Origin: Desulfobacteraceae bacterium
Lineage (GTDB): Bacteria > Desulfobacterota > Desulfobacteria > Desulfobacterales > Desulfosarcinaceae
DNA length: 64,000 nucleotides
Reading direction: 5' to 3'
NCBI GenBank assembly: GCA_024230435.1
Contig: JAAERL010001167.1
Span: 82,715-146,714 of the forward strand
Of the stretch, positions 43,432 through 53,300 are shown piece by piece; positions within the stretch are counted from its first letter, which is position 1; every line of letters starts with the position of its first letter. The notes beneath the pieces are model-generated. The model did no database searches, was not told the DNA's origin, and saw only the letters and a list, made by a program, of their open reading frames with translations. The position numbers and the translations under genes are program-made.

Positions 43432-44551
43432 GCGGAAGGCGAATGCGAAAAAGGCTGCCGTGTCCTTGCTCGGAGAAGACACGAATGTTTCCCTGGTGGT
43501 CTTCGATAATCTTGCGGCTCAACATCAACCCGATACCTGTTCCCCTGCTGCCTTTTGTAGTAAAAAAACCTTTAAACAGCTGCTTCTGTACTTCTGGGTC
43601 CATTCCGCCGCAATTATCGCGCACCTGGTAAATCAGCCATGAACGGCCAATATGGGCTGATAGTATAATTTCGGGTTCCTGGTTCCCGCAAATTCCCTGG
43701 CAGCAGGCATCTACAGCGTTTGTGACCAGGTTCATAAGGCAGCGGTGAATACTTTCCGGTTCCATGGCGATCTGCGGAAAATCCGAACCGATCTTGACGG
43801 TCATCCGAATGCCATACTGCTTGGCCTGGGGTTGCATGAGTTTGTATACCTGCTGCAAAGGCACAGCAGGATCGGTATACTGGAAGTTGGGAATACCGGG
43901 CTTGGCAATATTGAGCAGATCAAGGGATAGTTGCTCAATTCGGCTCACATTGTCTTGAACCATCTGCCAGCCCTGTTGCAGATACTGGCTGTTATTCAGA
44001 GACAACCCCTTTTCAACTACAAAAGCGCCGCCCTTGAGCCCGCCAGCAATATTTTTAATTGCATGAGCCAGCCCGGCAACGGTTTCGCCCATGGCAGCCA
44101 AGCGCTCGGCCTGAATCAGCCGATGCGATTTTTCCTCAACAAGCTGTTCGAGATTTTGAGTATAGTCCCGTAGTTGGGAGCGCATATCAATGCGTTCCCC
44201 GGCTCTTTTGAGAGCCACATCCAGCGCATCTTCATCTATAGGCTTGACAATAAAATCAGTGGCTTCCAGCTTAAGACTTTTTATTGCAAGGCTGATATCT
44301 CCATGCCCTGTTATCATAATAACTTCCACTTCAGGGTCCCGCTGCTTTAAAACCTTCAGAAGCTCAATTCCATCCATTCCCGGCATTTTGATATCGGTAA
44401 GGACAATACCTGGTTTTCGATCATCAAATATGGCAACGGCCTGCTTTGCGTCACAGGCGGTATGCACGGTATAGCCCCTGTCTGCCAGTGAAATACCAAG
44501 CACTTTGCGAATACCATCCTCATCGTCAACCAATAAAATATCGTTTTTCAT
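43412..44551 (-). CDS. Receiver-histidine kinase hybrid
   Basis: 379 residues, soluble. Receiver domain (about 3-118: ILLVDDEDGIR, IVLTDIKMPGMDG, IVKPID), coiled coil (about 120-155), HisKA-like dimerisation region with AGLAHAIKNIAGGLKGG and HATPase_c (NLVTNAVDACC, DNCGGMDP, GTGIGLML). The receiver and linker closely resemble those of the kinase at 31515-33476, so the two are paralogues from either side of hmc. ATG overlaps the end of the upstream kinase by 4 bases. Confidence 0.88.
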   Translation of the reverse strand: MKNDILLVDDEDGIRKVLGISLADRGYTVHTACDAKQAVAIFDDRKPGIVLTDIKMPGMDGIELLKVLKQRDPEVEVIMITGHGDISLAIKSLKLEATDFIVKPIDEDALDVALKRAGERIDMRSQLRDYTQNLEQLVEEKSHRLIQAERLAAMGETVAGLAHAIKNIAGGLKGGAFVVEKGLSLNNSQYLQQGWQMVQDNVSRIEQLSLDLLNIAKPGIPNFQYTDPAVPLQQVYKLMQPQAKQYGIRMTVKIGSDFPQIAMEPESIHRCLMNLVTNAVDACCQGICGNQEPEIILSAHIGRSWLIYQVRDNCGGMDPEVQKQLFKGFFTTKGSRGTGIGLMLSRKIIEDHQGNIRVFSEQGHGSLFRIRLPLRNEMS

Positions 44552-46821
44552 TGGACCTCGTGTGCAGGAATTTCAATTATAAAACAAACTCCGCCGCCGG
44601 GATTGGGCTGCGCATAAATACGGCCGCCGCACTCTTTGATAATGCCGTAACTGATGGACAACCCAAGACCGGTGCCCTGACCCACTTTTTTAGTGGTAAA
44701 AAAGGGCTCGAAAATCTTTTCCAGATAGTCTTCGTGAATCCCCGTGCCTGTGTCGCATACAGACAAAACGACCTGACCCTGGCTGCATTTGGCGGATAAC
44801 ACAATCTGTTTCTGATCACTTGATTCAGACAGAGCGCCCCATTTATCTTCTATGGCGTCCCGGGCATTGATCAGCAGATTGATCAGCACCTGTTCCAAAC
44901 GCCCCGCATCCGCCGTAATTGCAGGCAGATGTTTATCGATATCCCATACTACATTGATGCCGCGCACTTTGAGTTGCTGGCTGAAAAGTTCAGAGGCCTG
45001 TTCAAGCACCTCACCAATATGCACGGGTTGTAATTGGATATCATCACTCTTGCGGCCGAATTGGCGCATATGCTTGATAATTTTTGATGCTCTGACGACA
45101 TGACGGTCGATTTGCTCTGCCATTGTTTCGAGGATATCGGGTTTTATCGGTTCTTTTTTACGGACCTTGCGCATAAAATAACTGCTGGCGGTTTTAATAA
45201 CCGATAGCGGCTGGTTTAACTCATGGGCCACACCGGTGGCCATTTCACCCAAGGTAGCCATTTTGCTTGCCTGAATCAATTGCTGCTCTGCTTCCAGGCT
45301 TTTGGTGATATCGCCGATGGTGACTAGCAATACCTGATGGCCGCCATATTCCGAGGGGGACATCCGAATGGTCACATAACGCGTTTGCCCGTATTTGCTG
45401 CGATGCTTGGCCCGTTCGACAACAGCAGTACCCTTTAACCCCGTAATAAAATGGTGATCTGCGGCATCGCCAAAAAAATCAAAAAAAGACTTGCCGATCA
45501 ATTCTTGCCGGATATACCCGTATACGCTGGTAACACTGTTGTTGCAATCGAGAATTTCCATGCTTTCCGGATTCAGTACAAATACAGGGTTGGGGATAGT
45601 ATTAAAAATAGCGTAATACTTGTCTTCGGACTGCTCAAGTCTTTGCTCCAACTGCTTGCGCTCGGTGATATCAAGGTTCATCTCCATAGCGGCAACTATG
45701 TTGCCGTTGTCATCCCTTATGGGCGTCGTCCTGACAATCCAATGTTTTACCGTTCCATCTCTATCAATACCCGATTCTTCACTGTAGTGGGACTTGCCGT
45801 CAGCGAATGTTTTTTGAACCGGGCAGACAACACATCTTTCTTCACGCCCCTTGTAGACCTTATAGCAATATTCGCCTATCTTAGAATCAAAACGTTTGGC
45901 AAATTCCCGATTATAACCGATAAGCCGATAATCAAGGTTCTGAACACTTATGATACATGGAACCATTTCAAACAAGTTCTGAAACTCATCTTTTTGCTTG
46001 TTGAGTTCTTCTGTTTTATTCCCAATAGATTGTCCCATCTGATTGATTGCCCTGGCCAGTTCCTGTATTTCATCTTTTTGGTTGACACGGACCATGGTGT
46101 TGTAATCGCCCTGCTCGATCCGCTGCGCCCCATTGATAAGTTTATTAATCGGATTGGTGACAAAACGGACAATAATAAAAACGATCATCCCCCCTATCCC
46201 GATAAACACGGCAACGGCAATAATAATCATGCTGCGTTGCTGGAAGGTTATTTCATGATCCATGTGCTTAAGAGAAACAACCAGGTCCAATGCCCCTAAA
46301 ACCTTTTTATTCGAAGGATGGACATGACAATTGTCCGCCGAACAGCCCTTCTCATTGTATACGGGGCTAATGATTCCCATCAATCGGTAACCTTTACCGG
46401 AATGAATAATCCTGACCCTTTCGGATAAATTGACCTGAGTTATGGGAGGCTCGCTATTATGGCAAATGTAACACGCTTCGGCCTTGATATTGGTTTTAAC
46501 ATCTATTTCTTCGAAATGATTTGAATATTTAATCTGACCGAGTTTATTGTAAATGCGAATGTTCTCAATATCATTCTGGAGTGCAATGTTGTTGATGATT
46601 TGTTCGATATCGTCCCTGGAGTTGATCATCATGGCATAACGCAAGCCGAGCCGAATGGTGTTACTCAGCCGATCCATAGTGCCGGAAAGTTGCCTCACTG
46701 ATTTTTCTTTAACATAGCTTCCATAAAAGTACCCAGATAAAGAAAACGACAGCAAAAGCACTAAACCGGAGCTCAACAACAATTTCGTTATCAAACTGTT
46801 TTTATATTCCATTTTGAACAA
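44548..46821 (-). CDS. Membrane sensor histidine kinase with c-type haem motifs
   Basis: 757 residues. Two membrane helices (about 14-35 and 198-221) enclose a periplasmic sensor. It contains CYICH (117-121), a c-type haem site, and C160-x4-C-H-V-H, a possible second. HAMP (about 220-275), two PAS domains (about 280-400 with CVVCPV, and 410-520) and a HisKA/HATPase_c ([41 protein letters not shown]) follow. The start is TTG 46821 with AGGTG five bases upstream; ATG 46812 is possible. Probably senses periplasmic redox state. Confidence 0.9.
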   Translation of the reverse strand: MFKMEYKNSLITKLLLSSGLVLLLSFSLSGYFYGSYVKEKSVRQLSGTMDRLSNTIRLGLRYAMMINSRDDIEQIINNIALQNDIENIRIYNKLGQIKYSNHFEEIDVKTNIKAEACYICHNSEPPITQVNLSERVRIIHSGKGYRLMGIISPVYNEKGCSADNCHVHPSNKKVLGALDLVVSLKHMDHEITFQQRSMIIIAVAVFIGIGGMIVFIIVRFVTNPINKLINGAQRIEQGDYNTMVRVNQKDEIQELARAINQMGQSIGNKTEELNKQKDEFQNLFEMVPCIISVQNLDYRLIGYNREFAKRFDSKIGEYCYKVYKGREERCVVCPVQKTFADGKSHYSEESGIDRDGTVKHWIVRTTPIRDDNGNIVAAMEMNLDITERKQLEQRLEQSEDKYYAIFNTIPNPVFVLNPESMEILDCNNSVTSVYGYIRQELIGKSFFDFFGDAADHHFITGLKGTAVVERAKHRSKYGQTRYVTIRMSPSEYGGHQVLLVTIGDITKSLEAEQQLIQASKMATLGEMATGVAHELNQPLSVIKTASSYFMRKVRKKEPIKPDILETMAEQIDRHVVRASKIIKHMRQFGRKSDDIQLQPVHIGEVLEQASELFSQQLKVRGINVVWDIDKHLPAITADAGRLEQVLINLLINARDAIEDKWGALSESSDQKQIVLSAKCSQGQVVLSVCDTGTGIHEDYLEKIFEPFFTTKKVGQGTGLGLSISYGIIKECGGRIYAQPNPGGGVCFIIEIPAHEVQ

Positions 46822-47155
46822 AATAGCACCTGTTTAAAATTGCGCCCTTAACCTATACCTTTTTAAGATACTGAGAATGCTTGAAACATTTTTGAAATTT
46901 CCTGATAGTGTTTCCGATGTTATTTGTCACTAACGAAAAAAATAACCTATTCCTTATACCGGGTCAACTCGACCCGCTAAAGCTATCTTTTGAAAGACCC
47001 GTTGTGCAACACGGATGGGCCCGCTCATAATGCTTGTAATGCAAAAAAGGACATGGTATTTATCCCGGCTCAGGCAATATAATGAATTTCAATTAATTTT
47101 TATATAGAAAGAATATAAATCGGCAGGTTAAAGGATTTTTCAGAGGAGGTTTTCC
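46822..47155. other. Divergent intergenic region
   Basis: 334 bases between the haem-sensor kinase and the + strand genes. GGGTCAACTCGACCCG near 46970 is a small palindrome. AGAATATAAAT near 47109 could be a -10 region. No RNA gene or riboswitch was recognised. Confidence 0.4.
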
Positions 47156-47713
47156 ATGGATCGGCAAAATCAGTTGATACCTTTTGTATTTTTACTTTTC
47201 ATTGCAGCCCTAATCCAGGTAGCGATGATTGCGGCGGATTGCTATCAGAGCCCGGCGCGTGTGGCAAAAGAATTTACCAAGGCTTATTTCTATCTTGACG
47301 AGGATATGCAAAACTACCTGTGCAAATCACTGGCTGCAGATGGTGAAGCGGCCGACAACTACCTTTACCAGAAACAATACGATAGCGGCCAGCGCGGATT
47401 ATCCTCAAATTACGTAAGGCATCTGTTTACCAAAATGCACCTGGAAATAGTTGATCAAAGCGAAAAGCTGACAAAAGTTCATGTCAAAGGCACTACCCGG
47501 GTCGCCATCAATCCGGTTTACATGGTCATTGGAAAACTTTTTTTTATAGGTAAAGACCATCATGTTGACACGATCCTTGAGCTGGTTAAAGAAGAGGGCG
47601 GCTGGAAGGTTTGTAATAATCCTTTTGGTCTGATAGGCGGATATGAAAATCAGAAAGGCAAACAAGACAAATCACCCAACTGCCTGATCTCCATGGCCAA
47701 GGATGTGATATGA
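47156..47713 (+). CDS. Membrane-anchored or secreted protein of unknown function
   Basis: 185 residues after GAGGAGG. One N-terminal hydrophobic segment (about 8-27, FVFLLFIAALIQVAMIAA) can be an uncleaved anchor. The remainder (SPARVAKEFTKAYFYLDEDM, KLTKVHVKGTTRVAINPVYM, GGWKVCNNPFG) looks like an NTF2/DUF4878-like alpha+beta domain, with three cysteines outside the anchor. I do not recognise the exact family. Its stop overlaps the DUF166 start (ATGAGT), so they form an operon. Confidence 0.7.
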   Translation: MDRQNQLIPFVFLLFIAALIQVAMIAADCYQSPARVAKEFTKAYFYLDEDMQNYLCKSLAADGEAADNYLYQKQYDSGQRGLSSNYVRHLFTKMHLEIVDQSEKLTKVHVKGTTRVAINPVYMVIGKLFFIGKDHHVDTILELVKEEGGWKVCNNPFGLIGGYENQKGKQDKSPNCLISMAKDVI

Positions 47714-48366
47714 GTCGCGGCCTGTTGCCTTGTCAAACCATCTGGGTATTTGAGCAAAACAACAGCGCAGCGGGAAAAATTGCCGGGATCAAACGCTACG
47801 CAAAAGATACAATCACTTTAAACGTTTTTTCCATTGACGATGCGCTGCCGCCCATTATCGACGACGCCAGCGCCTGGTTGCCGAAAAAAATAGAGGCCAG
47901 CCTTGTTCTGGATCATTTTAAGCATCCCGACCTGACCCATGCACTGGCGCAATTGTGCAAGCAAGCTGGTGTGCCCGTCATTGCATCGGGCAAAAAAGGC
48001 CCCCGGCAAGAAGAAGCGCTCTTGCCCCGTACATGCTGCGCCTTGCGCCAAAAAGAAAAATTAGGCAATTACGGAAAACAATTCGGGCGTCCCGAATTCA
48101 CCGTAAACACTGAAAAAAACCGGATCAGCGCCATTAATGTCCGCCGGGGAGCCCCTTGCGGCGCCACATGGCAAGCTGCCGAAAAAATTATTGGATTGCC
48201 CGTAGAACAAGCCGCTATCCGCCTTGGACTGGAAACCCAGTATTTTTGCGTTGCCGACCCATCCAATTGGGACCCTATCAGCGGCAAGAGCCCCGTGCAT
48301 ATCGCAGGCGAACTCCACAAAGCCGCCCTGATGGAAGCATTGAAAATTGAAAAAAAACAAAAATGA
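47710..48366 (+). CDS. DUF166 family protein
   Basis: 218 residues. The C-terminal two thirds carry the DUF166 signature: FGRPEFTV, VRRGAPCGATWQAAEKIIG, LGLETQYFCVADPSNWDPIS and GKSPVHIAGELHKAAL. The family, once annotated as thymidylate-synthase-related, occurs in methanogens and anaerobic bacteria; function unknown. Conserved Cys in PCGAT and FCVADP may bind a metal or act catalytically. MSRGLLPCQTIWVFEQ is the start; it overlaps the previous stop by 4 bases. Confidence 0.8.
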   Translation: MSRGLLPCQTIWVFEQNNSAAGKIAGIKRYAKDTITLNVFSIDDALPPIIDDASAWLPKKIEASLVLDHFKHPDLTHALAQLCKQAGVPVIASGKKGPRQEEALLPRTCCALRQKEKLGNYGKQFGRPEFTVNTEKNRISAINVRRGAPCGATWQAAEKIIGLPVEQAAIRLGLETQYFCVADPSNWDPISGKSPVHIAGELHKAALMEALKIEKKQK

Positions 48367-48736
48367 AAATCCCGATGAACCTGTTCAAGCGCTTTGCGTT
48401 AAAGCATATCAGCAACACGTGGACCAATGGGTACATCGTTACGGTGTAAGATATTTTAATGAATTAACAAATCTGGCGATCTTAATGGAAGAAGTGGGGG
48501 AAACCGCACGTCTTATGGTGCGCTTATACGGCGAGCAAAGCTTCAAAGGCCAAACCAAAGGCAAAGAAGCGCTGGCTGACGAATTGGCTGACATCATGTT
48601 TGTCATTACCTGCATCGCCAATCAAACCGGTATAGACCTAACCGCTGCCCTGGCAAAAAACCTGAAAAAAAAATCCCTGCGCGACAACCAGCGTCACTGG
48701 AACAATCCAAAACTGCAGAATTCTCAAAAACCCTAA
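48347..48736 (+). CDS. MazG-like NTP pyrophosphohydrolase
   Basis: 129 residues. ILMEEVGETARLMVRLYGEQ and LADELADIMFVITCIANQTG give the EExxE and ExxD metal-binding motifs of a single MazG domain, as in the all-alpha NTP-PPases RS21-C6/dimeric MazG. The start codon is TTG, overlapping DUF166 by 20 bases; no better start exists in frame. A second, two-domain MazG is at 11555-12385. Confidence 0.82.
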   Translation: MKKNKNENPDEPVQALCVKAYQQHVDQWVHRYGVRYFNELTNLAILMEEVGETARLMVRLYGEQSFKGQTKGKEALADELADIMFVITCIANQTGIDLTAALAKNLKKKSLRDNQRHWNNPKLQNSQKP

Positions 48737-48768
48737 AAATGATTTTTAGATCCCAAGCAGGCTCTAAA
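48731..48768. repeat. Short relative of inverted-repeat family 4
   Basis: ACCCTAAAAATGATTTTTAG, then ATCCCAAGCAGGCTCTAAAA. The two ends match those of 9583-9680 with the centre missing. Confidence 0.35.
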
Positions 48769-48770
48769 AC

Positions 48771-48971
48771 CTATCCGAGCGCACAATGCAATGTCTCATT
48801 GGCAACCGCCAATCGAAACCGGTCTGTATCCGCGCCGTCTACGGCACTATAGGCTGTTTTAGGCATCATGCTTTGAAGCACTTGAATCTCTTTAATTTTT
48901 TTACATTTTTCAATACATTGATCTTTTGGCAAATTACGTTTTTCACATGTCTTACAAGGAGAAGAAATCAT
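48771..48971 (-). CDS. Small cysteine-motif protein
   Basis: 66 residues from the ATG at 48971, preceded by GGAGG. MISSPCKTCEKRNLPKDQC is followed by IEKCKKIKEIQVLQ: a C-x2-C...C-x3-C set that would bind zinc or an iron-sulfur cluster. Similar short proteins with 'SPCKTC' starts occur in Desulfobacterota; function unknown. The remaining half is hydrophilic. Confidence 0.65.
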   Translation of the reverse strand: MISSPCKTCEKRNLPKDQCIEKCKKIKEIQVLQSMMPKTAYSAVDGADTDRFRLAVANETLHCALG

Positions 48972-49236
48972 CAGGCCTCCATAAGGGTCTTGCACGCGTT
49001 AAAACCCTAAACTTACTTGGCTGAGCCTCAAATCGGGCGCCGCCAATCTTTATTCACCAATCCACAGCCCCATACTGTTTCAAAATACGATCTACTCATC
49101 GCTGGCTGAAGAATATTTTCGGCTGATTGACCTGATCACTTTAGTAAAAATTTATTAAAAGGGAATAAAATTAAATAACCATCTGTTTTTTTGAATCTAT
49201 TTGGTTTTAAAAAAGCGCAACTATAATTTGGGATAG

Positions 49237-49899
49237 CTACTGCCTGTCTGCCTGCCTTAAAATCGTTTTTGCCTCCCGGTTAGCGCTATGCAATGCCTGC
49301 TCTACCTGTTTGCAATAATTGGCCAATGACTTAGCGTCCTTGTCTTGCCCGAAAAACAACGGTTCGCCAAAAAAAATAACCTGACGTCCAAAAGGCAAAG
49401 GCAAATAGGACTTGCTCCAGGTTTTTTTAAAAACATACCGGCGGGTTGTGGCAGCTCCGACCGGCAGCAGGGGCACACCTGATTTTTGGGATAACCTTAC
49501 CACACCCGGCTTACAGGTGTGCAGCGGCCCCTGCGGGCCATCCACAGCTAAAATCCCACGATATCCCTGGGCAGAGGCTTTTATTAAAGCGACCATGCCG
49601 CCCACGGCGCGCCGGCTGGAAGATCCCCGCACCACATGATAGCCCAGCAGCCGCGCCCCCCTTGCCAGCATTTCACCGTCTTTGGACTGGCTGATCAGAA
49701 TAACCCCATTAATGTTACCAAACCTTGGCAACATGGCCATTTCGTCACCATGCCAAATAGCAAAATTGACCTTGCCGAATCGCTCAACCTGATCAAAGCC
49801 TATTATTTTCGTCCGCACCAGGCGGGATAAAACCCGCAGCAGCCGGGCCGCTATTTCAGGCAAATGCATTCTGAGTTCATCTTTCAAATGACGCTTCAT
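49237..49899 (-). CDS. DUF374 lysophospholipid acyltransferase-like protein
   Basis: 220 residues from the ATG at 49899 (AAGGG upstream); an in-frame start at 49965 adds 22 unlikely residues. NFAIWHGDEMAMLP gives the H-x4-[DE] type catalytic motif in the shortened DUF374 form. LISQSKDGEMLARGARLLGY, VRGSSSRRA, LAVDGPQGP and PLLPVGAATTRR are the other family blocks. Probably adds an acyl chain to lipid A or a related lipid at the inner membrane. Confidence 0.85.
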   Translation of the reverse strand: MKRHLKDELRMHLPEIAARLLRVLSRLVRTKIIGFDQVERFGKVNFAIWHGDEMAMLPRFGNINGVILISQSKDGEMLARGARLLGYHVVRGSSSRRAVGGMVALIKASAQGYRGILAVDGPQGPLHTCKPGVVRLSQKSGVPLLPVGAATTRRYVFKKTWSKSYLPLPFGRQVIFFGEPLFFGQDKDAKSLANYCKQVEQALHSANREAKTILRQADRQ

Positions 49900-50393
49900 A
49901 AATTTTCCCTTATCGATTTTGTTCTCAACTCGCGTAAAGGCCGAGTAAAATGCGCCAGTTGACACGCTTTAAAAACGAATCCGCATCCGGCACAATAACC
50001 CGATTGTTGTAAACCCCGAACCTGTATTCTTAGCGTATATATTATTTTTGATAAAAATGACACCACCACAAAATTGTCATGGGCATCCTTTATATCCTTT
50101 ACAGCGATCCGCGGTAATCATATTTGCGGTATCTGGTGTCAATCAGACAAGTAGCTAAATTTGTTTGAAATCAAGGCGTGCAAAACATTTTATTACAGGC
50201 ATGGAGATGCTATTGCGGAAAAAAAATTCTTCAGCACAACGAAGCTGCCGGTCAAATTCCCCATATCCGGTTCAACACTAACTATCAACACAGATACCTT
50301 ATTTGTGATATGAAAAATTACTAATGGCATCCGGCAACACCAGCAGGACGAAAATTTTATTGCCGCCTCAAAACTATTTCAGGATTTGCGCTC
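49900..50393. other. Intergenic region with remnants of repeats
   Basis: About 490 bases before the giant kinase gene. AAATCAAGGCGTGCAAAACA at 50169 onward and TTACAGGCATGGAGATGCTA at about 50193 resemble the start of family 2 (compare 34008). TTTAAAAACGAATCCGCATC (49968) resembles 9535. No gene was seen. Confidence 0.4.
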
Positions 50394-53300
50394 ATGATAC
50401 TTGAAGACTCCACTGCCCACGAAATCGTACTCTCAGACGATACCTATATAATGTACAGAACCATAAATAAAACCGGCGGAAAACCCTATCTTATAAAAAC
50501 CACTCATCCTAAATCGCCACCATTGCACCATTCAAGGCGCCTGAGAAAAGAGTTCGAGCTGCTGCAACGCGTTCAGCATCCCGATATTTTAAAACCAGAG
50601 TCTATTAAAACCAATGATTCTAAAATCGCCATGGTGTTCAAAAACGTAGACGGATTGCTATTAAAACATGCTTTGGCGCTCAACCGCTTTCAAGGCTCAC
50701 GTTTTTTACCAACGATGTTAGATCTGGCTTTATCGCTTTGTGAAATCATCCGCGCTTTGCATCAGGTCAAAATCATTCACAAAAATGTTAATCCCAACCA
50801 CCTGCTCTTCGATCCGGATTCCAATCAACTGGTTCTGATAGATCTAAGAACGGGAGTAATGATCCGGCAGGAACAATCGATTATTTTACCTGATCCTAAA
50901 ATTGAAGGATTGCTCCCATACATTTCACCGGAACAAACCGGGCGTATGAACCAGGCTGTAGATTTGAGAAGCGACTTCTACTCATTAGGGGTAACCCTTT
51001 ATGAGCTTTTTACCGGCAAACTGCCGTTTGAAGGATCCGATCCTATTGAAATCATACATGCCCATATCGCCAAGGAACCTTTGCCGCCCGATACCGCCGC
51101 CGGCATACCGGTCGTTGTCTCCGAGATCATCATGAAGCTTTTGGCTAAATCCGCAGATGAGCGGTATCAGAGCATCGAAGGAATACAATTCGACTTGAGA
51201 CGATGCTTGCGCCAATATGAACAACATAAAAAAATCGAACCATTTGACCTGGCGCAATACGATATTTCAGCTAAACTCAAATTCCCTTTACAACTTGTCG
51301 GCCGCTCAAAGCAACTCGATAAGTTGCATAAGACGCATGAACGGGTTTGCAAAGGCCCTTGTGAATTATTCCTGATCAAAGGCTATGCCGGCATAGGAAA
51401 AACCTCCCTGGTCAATGCGTTTAAGCAACAGATAAACCGTCAAAGCAATTTTTTCCTATCCGGAAAATTCCAGCAATTTAGAAAACAACCGCTGCCATAT
51501 GACTCGGTAATAGAGGCCTTTTCCGAATTTATCCGTCATCTGTTAACAAAAAACCAAGATTCCATAGCCGCCTGGAAAGAAAAATTGAAATATGCGCTTG
51601 GCAAAAACGCAAAAATCATGACGGATGTAATATCCGATTTAATCCGGATTATCGGGCAACCTGCCGGCGTGCCGAATTTATCCCCGGTTGAATCCCAAAA
51701 TCGTTTTTTAATGGTATTTCAGAATTTTATTCAAACCTTTGCCACCGCATCACACCCCCTTATTTTATTTTTGGATGATATGCAATGGGCAGATTCCGCC
51801 TCCTTGAATTTACTCAAGGCTTTGGCAACGGACGCCGATTTCAAATACACACTGATCATTGGCGCGTACAGACAAGAAGAAGTCTGCGAACATCACTTTT
51901 TGTTCAAAACCATAGCTTGCCTCAAGAAAGAAAACGCCAATATACGCACGCTTAGCCTGAACAGCCTGGAAGCCGGACAAGTCGATCAGATTGTAGCAAA
52001 AACGTTTCATTGCCCGGTCAAAGACATCAAGTCGCTTTCACACTTGTGCCATATAACAGCTAACGGAAACCCGCTATTTTTGAAACAATTCTTACAGGAT
52101 CTATACGAGCGGGGAATCATATTTTTCAATCACCAGACAGGCAAGTGGCAATGGAGCCCTGAAAAAACGCAAACACTGAAAATCTCCAACAATATTAATG
52201 ATCTGATTGCTTCGAAAATCGGACGGTTGCCTCCCGTCACTCAACAACTTCTTCAGGTCGCAGCCTGCCTGGGCAACAAGTTCGATCTAAACATCCTGGC
52301 AACGATCTGCAAACAGACATTAAACAAAACCTTTGACGAATTAAAAAAAGCAATTCACGAAGGATTTGTTGTGCCAATCATCAAAAACGGTCATACGGGT
52401 ACGGCTGAATCCACATCAGCCTCCGAAAACCTTAAACTGATGTTTACCCACGACAGAATACAACAAAATGCCTATCATATTATCGAGCCTGAACATCGTA
52501 AAAAACATCATTTGGAAATCGGCAGGCGCTTGCTTCAAACAACGGACAATACCAATCGCGGCGATTTCATATACGATATCCTCACTCAATATAATTGCGG
52601 ACGCCGTTTAATAACTCAAACCAATGAAAAAAACATACTCGCTGAGCTGAACATGGATGCCGGGCTCAAGGCCATGTCCGAATCAGCATACTTGTCCGCC
52701 CTTGACTATTTTACAATTGCCTTGGAGCTGTTCGGCAAATCAGCCTGGTCCGCACATTATGAAAAAATAGTGGACATTCATTTAAAACTGGGAGAATGCG
52801 AATATCTCAATGGCAATTCCCAGAAAGCCGAACATCATTTTGACACCGTCCTTGAAAAAAGCACATCCAAACTTGACCGGGCAAAGGTCGCGTTAAAAAA
52901 AATTTCCATCTACCTTAACAGCGGCAAAGTGGATGAAGTCATCGCAACCGGTATCCGGGCATTGTCAGCCTTGGGAGTCGAATTGCCCGCCCAAACCACC
53001 ACCAGGCAAGTCTCGGCTCAAATCGAAAGTATCAAAAGCCGTATGAAAGGCCGCTGCATCGCCGAGTTAATCGATTTGCCCGAAATGACAGACCCCCAAA
53101 ATTTAATGGCCGCGGAATTGATGGCCTCTTTTCTAATTGCTACCTGGTATAAAGATCATATGTTGCTCCATTTATACGCGGCCAAAACAGTCAACTTTAT
53201 ATTAACCCATGGCAACTGCGAATCTTCTGCCATGGCATACGCCTACTACGGTGTTGTCATGGTAGCGTATGAAAATTATGACATGGGACAGCAATTCGGC

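Noticed and set aside
46960..47060. Palindromic leader considered as a riboswitch
   Set aside because: Could not be matched to cyclic-di-GMP, cobalamin or other riboswitch cores by eye.
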